64,000 nucleotides of DNA from Cylindrotheca closterium. Taxonomy: Eukaryota > Bacillariophyta > Bacillariophyceae > Bacillariales > Bacillariaceae. The stretch spans positions 516,816-580,815 of the forward strand of contig CAKOGP040001869.1 of assembly GCA_933822405.4 (NCBI GenBank), in the 5' to 3' direction. Shown piece after piece: positions 28,850 to 39,893 of this stretch (its first letter is position 1; each line of letters begins with the position of its first letter). Below the pieces are notes generated by a model. That model worked only from the letters and a program-made list of their open reading frames with translations. It was not told the DNA's origin and did no database searches. The translations under genes and the position numbers were made by a program.

Positions 28850-29217
28850 TTGATGGTCGAAATGAATTGGGGAAATTGATTGATTCCTTGATTCCTTGAT
28901 TGATTCCTTGATTCCTTGATTGATTCATTGATTGATTCATTGATTCAATGATTCATTCTTCAAGACCAGGCAGATGACGATTCAACGGATGGAGCAAACT
29001 TACAAAGTTCTGACTGTCAGCCAAACAACCTGCTGACGAAGCCTGTATTTGCAGACAAACCAGAATTTCGACCTTTTGGCGGAAGAAAATCATCAGTTTG
29101 CCCATCAATGACTTGGCATTCGAGCTTTTGATCAACAACTAGCATGAATTGGAGACCATGATCAGCTGAATTCCCATGTTGACTACAACTGGTTGACTAT
29201 AACTTTCTACAGCTTCG
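28850..29217. other. Spacer between converging genes with a TTGATT/TTCC tandem tract
   Basis: About 28850-28955 is built of repeated GATTGATTCCTTGATTCC and GATTCATTGATT units. The rest shows no gene. The flanking genes converge on it, so it probably holds both polyadenylation regions. Confidence 0.6.
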
Positions 29218-32200
29218 CTACTTGGCTTTCATAGATTTTTCTTCCGAAACTACTTCGTCCAGTACCCGTTGGGCAGCCTTCCGACCTGATATCAGAGCCT
29301 GTTCCAGTAATCCCATGCCATATTCGGTATACGATCCCGCATAGTAAATCCCTTGCTTTCCTTGTGCTGCTTCAATCTCCTTTAGTAGTCTGGGTGTCTC
29401 TTTGGTATGAACTACTCGTTGAAAGCTAGCCTTTTTCATAATGCTGTCGGGTTTGGGGTCATGGAGTGGGGCCCAAGTCTGAAAGACATTGCCACTAAAG
29501 TTGGAATCAGGGTAGACTTCATTGAGCCAAAAGGATAGTTGTGGTTCGTCACGGTCCTCCTTCATTTCCACGGTCCATTTGCGCCAATCCTTTTTGTCGG
29601 GAGGCATGAAACTCTCATCGGTATGTAAGTAGATAATACTGGGATGGTATTTAACCTCCGCGAAAGCTTTGGGGGCATTCTTGAAAACTTTGGAAATGGC
29701 TCGGGCTTCAGTGGCACAAACAATGGCATCGTATTGGACACCATCGATTGTTTTTTTGTCATCCAAACCAGAAATTGGATTGCCGCACTTGAGTTCCTTG
29801 ACACCATATAACAATGTTTGCTCCATTAATTTGACAGAGGGGTTGACTCGGACCACCGATCCGTCTCCAGTGGTTTGCATGCTTTGAATGTATAAACTAC
29901 GAAGGTAGGGAAGAATGATGCCAGCAGGATAGTCCATCAACTGTTGGTAGGTGCAAGAAAGCATCCACCCCAGTGAACCAATGACCAAATACAAGAATGG
30001 ATTGTTTTGGCACATCTCAAAGGAATCGGGGGTGCTCGCGCAGCATAGAGAAGTTGACTTTAACCAATCCCCAAAGGTCAGTACAGGTGATGTGTCGTCA
30101 TCATCATTGCATTCCTCGAGCTTAATACTTGACATTGCACTCCCCAATGTCCACAAGTTCGAAAGGCCCCCTTCGAACAGAGCAAACGAAAGATTGTTGA
30201 GCGTATTTGAGATATCATACGATGCAAACGTCTTTTTCTTTCCGCTCTTTGTGTCTGTACCATAGTAGGTGCAGTCGGCCTCGACCACTTGCGTTGGGAT
30301 ATTCAGGTGTCTCAAGAGTTTCCGGTATTCTTTGTAGTATCCTTTCGATGCCATTCGTGGTGGAATATCGACCAGATGGCCTTCGTACCAGGTGCTGTTC
30401 CCAGCAAGACCGGGCCGATCATAAGCTTCGTATATGGTAACTGCAATATCCTCAGTGGACATGATAAGGGAATGCGCCGTGGCAAGGCCAGCAAGACCTG
30501 ATCCAACGATAGCTACTTTCTTTGTCGTCCGTTCCGATTTTGGATCAGCTTTTGGGGTAGAAGCAACAATTATGGAGTAATCCAAATATTGCAGCAGCCC
30601 TTTTGGAAAGAACATTTCCCATCCCGTCAATACGTTGCCCCCAGTGCTTCGAACAGAAATATCGGTGAATCCTATGTCACATAGGTACTTCATATACTCC
30701 TTTTCTGTCCAAAGATTGTGACGTTGCAAACCACAAGCAAGGAGCATGAATCTGACCCACTGTGGAACTGCGCCAGGACGAATGATAATGTCGCTCACAG
30801 CCACGGTTCCGCCAGGCGGAAGGAGAGCTTCGCAGTCCTGGAAGAAGTTGAACTTTGATCGGTAGTGATACACATTGTCCAATGCCACAATCTTGTTGAA
30901 AAGTTTGGATCCAAGGAGCTGCTGGCATGGTCGAGATCTCAAATCTTCCACACTAGCCATCATTCTGCGAACATTGTAATCGCCACCTTTCAAAAGCCTG
31001 TTGTTCTCCCAGTCCATCATGCGATCCATGTCGGGGTCAATACCAGTAATATGCTGTATTTTGAAGCGGTCTTTATACAAATCTAGTTCTGCACCCGAAC
31101 CACAACCACAACAGAGTACTCCATCGTTCTCTCCCAAAGATGCAGCTTTTCCGAGGGACATTGCGAGTTCTTCACAGGCTTCATCGTACAAAAATATTCG
31201 ATTTCCTTTGCGGTCGGTCCAAAGTCCGAGGTTGCACCATGTAGGTGCTCCTGATCCCTGCATCATATTGTTTTCCTTTGGGGATAACGACTCTGAACGT
31301 AGCTTAGTGGCCACCCATTGTTGCCCTCGGGCAACTAGGGTCATATGTATGTCATCCGCACATCGGGAGCCTAAATGAAACGCCAACACAGCACCAGGAG
31401 AAAACAACGCCACACCAAGTGCTGCCAAGGAAGCCCGAAAGATTGCCTCATCTTTGGAATGAGTTTCACTCCTTTTGTTTTGTCCCATCCATCCCGCTTG
31501 CGCGGATATCATTGTGTCTCGATAGATTGCAAAAACCGTGATGAGACAACTGCAAACCATGTCAGTTGTGATGGATATCTGGCAATCCGTCATCGAAGTC
31601 GACAGAACGAATGAAAGTCCGCTCTGATTGCTCGATGCTAAAAGCGAAAAATGCCATAGTCCAAAGACAATGGATGCGGCAAAGTACACAATGGATGCGT
31701 CAACTCGAATGCCGGAAAGCGGCAGCGGAAGAACTTTACCCAAGGCTGGAACGATGAGAACGTAGTGCAGACCATGCAGCCATCGATCGTAGGAAGGTCG
31801 AAAGGTTCCAAATCGTTCGTTTTGTATACATTCCGATACTTCATCTTCTGAACATGGCGCAATGTTGACAATACACACAAACCCAACTACCGCACAAATT
31901 GCAGAAAGCAACGAGACGCTGCGATTTCGAGCCAAACGACTTCGGTCCATTCGCCAATACAAGGATGGTACCCATAAAACAAAGGATGCCCCCATGGCTC
32001 CAAGAAAACCATAACCAATGAAAACAAGGTCTGAAACAGTGCCTTCATCCTCCATCCAAAGCACTGAGACAATTGCCCACGTCAACAACTGAGTACTGAT
32101 CATGTACTGCCCTTCGTCTCTCAACACATCTCGGTAGGCGTCGCCGAAATAGCTTTCTGAAGTGTGAATGTGAGTCGCGATGAAGCGAAAGATATAAAAC

Positions 32201-32394
32201 CATGTCATCCCAAGAACGCAAAGGGAGATCAAGGGGGGCAACAATGAGAGTGGTGTCTTGCTCTGCTTTTGGAATTTGAAGTATCTTGCAAAACTCAAGC
32301 AGATGGCTGTTGAAACAACAAACATATACGCTTGGGCACTCCCATCCTCCCAGAAAGTTCTCAGCTCTCCAACTGGAAATGACATGGTGTTCAT
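29218..32394 (-). CDS. Membrane domain-methyltransferase-FAD amine-oxidase fusion
   Basis: A single uninterrupted frame of 1,058 residues from ATG 32394. The N-terminal third (about residues 15-350) has eight or nine hydrophobic segments (for example FVVSTAICLSFARYF, LLTWAIVSVLW, LVFIGYGFLGAMGASFVLW, ASIVYFAASIVFGLWHF); I do not recognise this membrane domain. Residues ~415-600 are a class I methyltransferase: motif I in unusual form (VLCCGCGSGAEL), acidic GIDPDMDRM, then LDNVYHYRS and LPPGGTVAVSDI as in Methyltransf_11. From ~626 begins an FAD-binding amine oxidase-like domain: VAIVGSGLAGLATAHS, EAYDRPG, and a C-terminal IYYAGSYTEYGMGLLEQALISG flavin motif. Plant cyclopropane fatty-acid synthases pair similar domains in the opposite order. 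A membrane lipid-modifying enzyme is a reasonable guess. Confidence 0.78.
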   Translation of the reverse strand: MNTMSFPVGELRTFWEDGSAQAYMFVVSTAICLSFARYFKFQKQSKTPLSLLPPLISLCVLGMTWFYIFRFIATHIHTSESYFGDAYRDVLRDEGQYMISTQLLTWAIVSVLWMEDEGTVSDLVFIGYGFLGAMGASFVLWVPSLYWRMDRSRLARNRSVSLLSAICAVVGFVCIVNIAPCSEDEVSECIQNERFGTFRPSYDRWLHGLHYVLIVPALGKVLPLPLSGIRVDASIVYFAASIVFGLWHFSLLASSNQSGLSFVLSTSMTDCQISITTDMVCSCLITVFAIYRDTMISAQAGWMGQNKRSETHSKDEAIFRASLAALGVALFSPGAVLAFHLGSRCADDIHMTLVARGQQWVATKLRSESLSPKENNMMQGSGAPTWCNLGLWTDRKGNRIFLYDEACEELAMSLGKAASLGENDGVLCCGCGSGAELDLYKDRFKIQHITGIDPDMDRMMDWENNRLLKGGDYNVRRMMASVEDLRSRPCQQLLGSKLFNKIVALDNVYHYRSKFNFFQDCEALLPPGGTVAVSDIIIRPGAVPQWVRFMLLACGLQRHNLWTEKEYMKYLCDIGFTDISVRSTGGNVLTGWEMFFPKGLLQYLDYSIIVASTPKADPKSERTTKKVAIVGSGLAGLATAHSLIMSTEDIAVTIYEAYDRPGLAGNSTWYEGHLVDIPPRMASKGYYKEYRKLLRHLNIPTQVVEADCTYYGTDTKSGKKKTFASYDISNTLNNLSFALFEGGLSNLWTLGSAMSSIKLEECNDDDDTSPVLTFGDWLKSTSLCCASTPDSFEMCQNNPFLYLVIGSLGWMLSCTYQQLMDYPAGIILPYLRSLYIQSMQTTGDGSVVRVNPSVKLMEQTLLYGVKELKCGNPISGLDDKKTIDGVQYDAIVCATEARAISKVFKNAPKAFAEVKYHPSIIYLHTDESFMPPDKKDWRKWTVEMKEDRDEPQLSFWLNEVYPDSNFSGNVFQTWAPLHDPKPDSIMKKASFQRVVHTKETPRLLKEIEAAQGKQGIYYAGSYTEYGMGLLEQALISGRKAAQRVLDEVVSEEKSMKAK

Positions 32395-32809
32395 TGGGCA
32401 CAACTTTCAGGTTGATTTCAGATCTTTTGGGAAACGCTGATGCTATCCATTCACCGTCGACTAACTCGACCACACGTTTGATCTGAGTGCCTTGTTTTGG
32501 TCGTAGGTGAGATGATGTTTTGGTTGTTGAAGGTTTAGCAACGCTATGTTTTGGTAGTATGATATGTGATAGGTTGAGTTGTCTCCTAATGTTTAGCAAG
32601 GTTATGGTTAATATCATCCTGCTTATTTTGCCCTGCATCGCATTCGTGCTGGGGTCTTGTTGGCTTTTTTGCTTGTCAGTTTGTCTTGCATCTGTTCGGG
32701 GCATATTCAGATGGTGTTTATAATAGTTTGGGGCGCAAATAATTGCTGCCACTAACTCGCGTAGTGTGCCTAGCATTTGTTTGGGTTTCTCCCATCCCAT
32801 CCCTCTTAT
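32395..32809. other. Spacer upstream of the fusion gene
   Basis: 415 bases between the Deg stop and the fusion-protein start. A minus-strand frame is open across it from 32800 and overlaps the fusion gene in another frame, but it shows no domain. An upstream exon of the fusion gene cannot be excluded. Nothing else recognised. Confidence 0.4.
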
Positions 32810-34461
32810 TTATTGCCAATGACCAAATCGGTTGAAATTGGGACCGGCCATGTGTGGGGGAGGAGGTGGTCCACGCCATTGTTGACCAGGACCAGGTGGT
32901 GGTGGTCCTTGTCTCTGTTGTTGTCTGGGATCAAACATTTGGTTGTGGGGTCCACGATGATGTTGGGGAGGAGCACCGTGGTGCATATGGTGATGGTTGG
33001 AGCTGGAGTTGGAAGAATTTCTGTTGCCCTCCCTGTTCTGGAAGCGGTCTCTGCTAGTGAGCATGACAGGGACAGTCTCGATTCTGTTTGGATCACATTG
33101 ACGAACAACACGAAGGTTAACTGTATCTCCCTCCTTTCTTTCTTCCACAGCGGAAAGCAAGTCCTCAGACTCGGTGACGGGTTCTCCGTCAATGTGAGTG
33201 ACAATGTCACCCAAGATGATGGATCCATCGTAGTCTTGTCCAAAGGATTCGAGACCAGACAGCATAGCAGGGCTGTTGTGGAAAACTTCACCGACCAAGC
33301 AACCCTTAAGAGGCATTCGAAGTTGTTGTCCAATGTTACGCGCGACTCTGTCATCGACAATCGACATTCCCAAAGTAGGTCTGACAACCTTGCCATGGAC
33401 AATGAGTTGGGTGACCACACGGCTGACGGTGTCCACCGGAATGGCGAATCCAATTCCAATATTCCCGGGTGTGCCATTAGGAGAGAAGATCGAAGTGTTG
33501 ATTCCAATCAAGCGCCCCTGACTGTCTAAAAGGGGTCCACCACTGTTGCCTGATGAATTGGAAAATTAAATGAGGTTAGAAAAATCAGATATGGCTGTTC
33601 GCGTTATGATGATTTCATCGTCGTACCTGGGTTGATGGCAGCATCGGTTTGAACGCATCCGTGAATAGGGCGACCTCCTGCACCGTCAATATCTCTGCCA
33701 AGAGCAGAGACAACCCCAGTTGTCAGTGTATCATCAAGACCGAAAGGATTGCCAATAGCGATGACACTTTGACCGACTTGAAGATCGCTGGAAACTCCAA
33801 TCGGAATGGGAGATGGGAGATTTCTGGGATCATAATTTCTCAATTTCAAGACTGCCAAGTCTAGCTCGGAATCAAAGCCAACCATCTCAGCATCCAAGGC
33901 ATTTGCCATACCAGTTAGCTTGACTTTAATGTTTTTTGGCATGGATCCATCTTGTCGTCCACCAGAGGCAACATGAAAGTTGGTGACGACATGACCCTTG
34001 TTGTCCCAAAGGAATCCACTTCCAGAACCGGAAGGAATGTCCGTTCCGGACATGGACAAGTCATCATGACTGTTGGAGTCAGTCTTGATGTGTGCGACAG
34101 AAGGAGATACCCTACGGAAGGTAGAAATCAAAGATTCTTCTTGGCTGAATAGTTGTTGTGCAGCAGGGGGGAAGAAGGGTTGTTCTTCAGCTCCAGCCGA
34201 TTGCGATTGTGTCAGCCTTACGATAAGCTCTTGCTTACTTGAACAATCGCGAAAGTCAACGCCACGTTCGCTTAGAAGGTGCTTGATCTCTGACATGGAA
34301 AGCACATTCAAACTGTCAACGACGGATGGGGCTGTTCTTTCGCTTTTGAACGATAGAGAAGTTAGTTTGGCACGGTTACCGAAGCCGGTGGATGGAACAA
34401 CGAATCCATTGGATGTGCTCAAGGCAAAAGAGAGTAGAAGACATGGAATTTTAAGAAACAT
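32810..34461 (-). CDS. Plastid Deg/HtrA serine protease with one PDZ domain
   Basis: Two exons, 33627-34461 and 32810-33549, with a 77-base intron in phase 1; product 524 residues. The signal peptide (LLLSFALSTSNGFVVPS) ends in N-G-F, a plastid-import-like motif. Residues ~50-85 (VLSMSEIKHLLSERGVDF...) look like a SAP-type helical domain. The trypsin-like domain has the triad in order: His163 (VVTNFHVASGG), Asp201 (SELDLAVLKL) and Ser281 (NPGNSGGPLL, created by the splice). A single PDZ domain follows at about 350-415 (GLESFGQDYDGSIILGDIVTHIDGEPV). The last ~75 residues are His/Pro/Gln-rich (NHHHMHHGAPPQHH), unusual for Deg proteases and possibly metal-binding. The likely role is quality control of photosynthetic proteins. 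It is divergent from the ALAD gene, which is also plastid-targeted. Confidence 0.87.
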
Positions 34462-35009
34462 ATTGGATTTTCATGTGCAGGTATCAGAAGGGGAAGAAAT
34501 ATGAGTTTCGATTTCGATGATGGGTTCGTTTATTTGATGGGCGATGATGGGCGTGAACTTCTGGCGATTGAAAAGGGAACGGCACACGTACTTCGTGCGC
34601 ACTAGAACTGTTCTTTGTCAACCAATTTAGCCAGATGTTTTTAAATGCCGTTGAAGTTTGTCAAGCAGAAAAATAAAATTACTTATGGTGATATTTTAGT
34701 GCCGTAGGTTTGTACCAATTTGTGATCGGGAGAAGTTCAGTTCGCCAAAAGACAGAAAAAGTTCCTTTCTGTCAAAAAATCAAATTCTCGTTCTGCAAAT
34801 CGCCAGCCATCTAACGCCGGCCACGTTTTCAGTACGAAAATACATGTGTAACAATAATCGAGCCTCTACCCGCGCAAAATATGATCAATCGAGTCAAACG
34901 TGTCGGATTGGTCAAACACCGACGAAGTTGAAGTTTCGTCACTTCCCCGTGGAAGATTTTGTACAAAATTCATCTCATCTTGCCGACCATTCTCTCAAAA
35001 CAAGACACC
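34462..35009. promoter_or_regulatory. Shared upstream region of Deg protease and ALAD
   Basis: 548 bases between divergent starts of two plastid-protein genes. GATGATGGG/TGATGGGCGATGATGGGCG repeats occur at about 34516-34550 near the Deg start. I see no standard promoter box. Shared light control is plausible but not shown. Confidence 0.45.
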
Positions 35010-36336
<1,327 letters not shown>

Positions 36337-36547
36337 ATCTGTTGTAAATTTTTGGTTGTAAAGGGATTTCATTCTGAAAACCACCTCCTGTAGTCTTTGT
36401 TTCATGCCTCTACCATTGGTGCCAGCTCTGAACTCTCTCATCCAAGAAATCACCGGTCGAGTGCCAGACGACGAAAGGAGTCGGTTTTGATGGCTCACAG
36501 AAAAAGAACGAAACACATCTTGTCTTTTGTGATGAACTCAAGCGACA

Positions 36548-37948
36548 ATGAGTGAACCAGAGGATATCATCTCGTCTTTGCTATCAAAAGAAAATAATAA
36601 TGATCCGTCAGCCTGGAGCAAAATCTGCCCAGGTCTGACAATTTCAAAAGATACCACCACTTCATCGAATAATGGTGCTTCTTCACCTATGAAGAAGATC
36701 AAAATTGACAAAGCATCTTCAGAACGCAAACGGCAAAAACTAGTGTCTCATGGATACTCCCTCATAGACGAAACGTTCGATATGGATCTCGTCGGCTGCT
36801 TAAGAAAAGGCATCGAGCAACTGTTCCACCTCGGGCTGCCTGCAACATGCATCCTTCTTTTCGACGAGGCTTGGGATCTAGCCAGGAGCTCGAGGACTGC
36901 TTTGGACCAATGTACGCACAATCAAAATCAGCTCAACTTTGACCTACTTGCCTGGTATATTAAGGCGGGGACAAGTGGTTTTTCGGTAAGCAAGCAGCAA
37001 GAAGCTGAATGGTGGATGTCACTATGATTTTTAGTCGCTCAACATGAACCACAGCCGCACAGAGACCGACAACCAGAAAACGCAAAAGACACATTTCACA
37101 GCGATGACCAAGCGAAGTTTGTCACTCAATGGATCGCACTATCCGATGCTACAACTGAAAATTCATGCCTTCATGTGATACCCAAGATGGATGATCCAGG
37201 ATATGCTGAAGGTGACAAAGACGATCAAGACCCAATGATCAGGGCTTTACCCAACAAGGAATCATACCAAAACATTCGAGCATTGCCGAGAAAGGCGGGT
37301 CAATCAATCATGTTCACTCACAGAATTATACATTGGGGGTCTAGAAGCGATGCTGACTTGACTGGTGCACCACGGATTGCTATATCGTTTGTTAGCTCGG
37401 ACCCTAGCTACGAGCCACCCCTTGTAGATCCTCAGCACTTTACGGCAGAGAAGAATCCTCCGTTCCGGATTCGTCTTTTGCTTGTTTGTGCGCAGCTTCT
37501 GATCTACTATCAACGATTTGAGCTGACAAAAGAGGCAGTGAAATGTTGTTACAAGTTCTGCAAAGAACACGAGGACGATTTAGATGAATCATATCGACAC
37601 AAAGTATTCGTAGAATTCGTCAATGCGATGAAAGAGACTTCCGAGACCACGGACAACAATGAAGGAAACGGAAAAGCTGCTGTAGAACTAGTAGTCACTG
37701 AAGAGGGAGATGAAGAAGACGAGGAAGATGCCATGATGCAAGAGATGCTCGACGCTGAAGAGGGAGGTTATGGGGAGTTTAAAGACGATTTTGATGAGCT
37801 AGATGGAGAGGAGGAGTACGATTCGGAGGGCAGTGTAAACAATAAAGACGATTACGAAGACGACGAAGATGACGAAGTGAATCTGTTCGGAAAAAGAAAG
37901 CTAGAAGAGACCAAGGAGGCCAATGGGAGTGCTAAGAGGCAGAAGTAG
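36548..37948 (+). CDS. PhyH-like Fe(II)/2-oxoglutarate dioxygenase with acidic tail
   Basis: Two exons, 36548-36985 and 37055-37948, with a 69-base intron in phase 0 (GTAAGC...CACAG); product 443 residues. The splice produces GFS|PHRDRQPENAK. The metal ligands are His148 and Asp150 (PHRD), with the distal His at about 239 (HRIIHWGSRS); FVTQWIALSDATTENSCLHVIP is the typical PhyH strand region. The N-terminal ~60 residues are Ser/Lys-rich with SPMKKIKIDK, a possible nuclear signal. After the catalytic domain comes a helical region (about 285-345) and a long Asp/Glu-rich tail ending in basic KRKLEETKEANGSAKRQK. The substrate is unknown; the charged ends suggest a nuclear protein or chromatin target rather than lipid metabolism. 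Confidence 0.8.
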
Positions 37949-38034
37949 ATTCTAACGTCTGTTGGTCGTCGGACTTATTTATTTTCGAAGTCTCTCAACA
38001 TCACAAGTTCATGTTTTAAAATCTTCTCCATTCG

Positions 38035-39807
38035 ATGCTGATGTCCTGTTTAACATTATCACATCGGGCATGCTTTATATTGGCTGCCCTGCAGCTTTTT
38101 AGTTGCTGCAATGGATTTTCGCTGATCCAACCGAATACGGGACTCTCTTCAAGATCCATGAGACTGCAATCCTCAGGTTCCGACGACACATCAGTCGATG
38201 TCAAGCCGAAGAAGCTCTCCAGACCCGAACGAAAGGCACTCGAGAGGCAGAAAAAGGAACAGAAATCTGCAAACCAAAAACGAAGCCAGGCCAGAGCCAA
38301 GTACAATCTCCACTCCAATGCCGTATCAGAGCTGACGCCAGAATCTGGCGCTGAAGATGTATTGAGGGCAATCAAGAGAGCACAGAATATGCATGACCAT
38401 CACGATGTCAGAGTAATTGCCAACTTTTTGCTGGATGAGTGCGGGGAGGACTTTGCTTATGGCTACCGAGGCTCTCTATTGGCTCGATTAGCTGTTGCGG
38501 CACTTCACTTTGGAAATCATGAAGTTGCAGGACGAGCGATCACTATTCGACGCCTTGAGCATCGCTCAAGCATGCTACCGATGGAATCTGCAGCCATTAT
38601 TCGAGGACTTCTCAGATCTGAGAACACAACAGAAGCCATGGAACTATTATTTGATGAATTGAAACTTCCCTTGGAGGTACGTTACGTTTTCCACTCAGTG
38701 CTGCTGACCATGTTATTGTTATCCAACAGCTAGGTGTTTGCGAAACCACAGGGCACACCATTGGATACAACAGAGAATCAAGAGCTCTTGAAGCATCGAG
38801 CATTATCACTGGGATCTATTACATCACGGTATTTCTACGAGTCCTCGCCATCGCAAGCTGTTGAAGCATGCAAAATGTTGGCACAGATGGGGCCAATCGT
38901 TCGCGAGGCGAAGATAGAAGCAAGCTTCATTGATATGCCATGGCTACGTATCATTCGAGGAGCTGCGCAGTGTGAATCGCGCCGGAGAAATGGCGAAGCT
39001 GCTGCCGATGAAGATAGCGATGTCGAGTTGCCATGCAATTTGGTGTATGCTGTCTTGGGAGCAATGACAACATTTCCATCAGATAATGACGACCGCGTCT
39101 TTGAAGCGTTATCCAATGCATTGGTGAGGCGAGTGCTATTTGTAACAGGAGCAATCAGCATGGCGGGCTGCCCCCCTGCTGATCGCGGAGAGGCGGTTTT
39201 CATCGGACGTAGTAACGTTGGAAAGTCAAGTCTTGTCAACATGGTGACGAATCGAAAGTCGCTAGCGTACACCAGTAAACGGCCAGGAAAGACGCAGCAG
39301 TTCAACTATTTTGCTGTTAATGACAAACCTGGTAGAGAAAAGGAGATCAAATTCGGAGATGTAGTGGAAGGAGAAAAAGACCTTGATTCCTTTTACATTG
39401 TGGACCTTCCAGGATTTGGCTTTGCCAAAGTACCGGATCAACAACGAAAGGAATGGGCCGACTTTATGAGAGATTTCCTTGCAAATAGGAGAACACTGAA
39501 GGTTGTATTCCATCTTGTGGATGGACGTCACGGACCGATTGATGAAGATGCCACCATCATGAAGCAAGTTGGTGAAAGTCTTCCAAAGAATGTTGCATAT
39601 GTTGTGGTGTTGACCAAGGCTGATAAGAACGCTAAGGGACCAGCGAAGAAGAAACTTGGAAAAGTTTCGATCGATGTTCTCAACACCCTTCGAGAGACGA
39701 TGAGGGAAAACAAGGTTGGCAATGCGCCAATCATCGTAACGTCAGCGGAAACCAAGCTTGGCCGTGACGATATTTGGAGATATTTAAGGATAGCAGCTGA
39801 AGCCTGA
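38035..39807 (+). CDS. Plastid EngB/YihA-type GTPase with a helical N-terminal extension
   Basis: Two exons, 38035-38676 and 38734-39807, with a very short 57-base intron (GTACGT...AGCTAG); product 571 residues. The EngB domain occupies the last ~225 residues: G1 GRSNVGKSS (about 372-380), switch TSKRPGKTQQ, G3 DLPGFGFAKV, G4 TKAD and a final TSAETKLG. EngB GTPases help assemble the large ribosomal subunit in bacteria and organelles. The N terminus (FILAALQLFSCCNGFSL) is a signal peptide with an N-G-F junction, pointing to the plastid. Residues ~75-340 form helical, PPR/TPR-like sequence (ESAAIIRGLLRSENTTEAMELLFDEL), absent from bacterial EngB (~200 aa). The splice site was chosen because it keeps phase 0 and avoids the TAG at 38731. 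Confidence 0.87.
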
Positions 39808-39893
39808 ACTCTAACTAGTGCAGCCCATGTATTTGTAACGACAGTGATATGTTGTTGTTGGTAGTCAAAAGATTAATAATAGAATTGGGACAT

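Noticed and set aside
32045..32800. A 251-codon minus-strand frame overlapping the start of the fusion gene
   Set aside because: Overlaps clear membrane-domain coding sequence in another frame and has no domain; an upstream exon was considered but no convincing splice pair was found.
32777..33529. A 250-codon plus-strand frame opposite the Deg protease
   Set aside because: Antisense to the conserved protease/PDZ exon; no recognisable domain.
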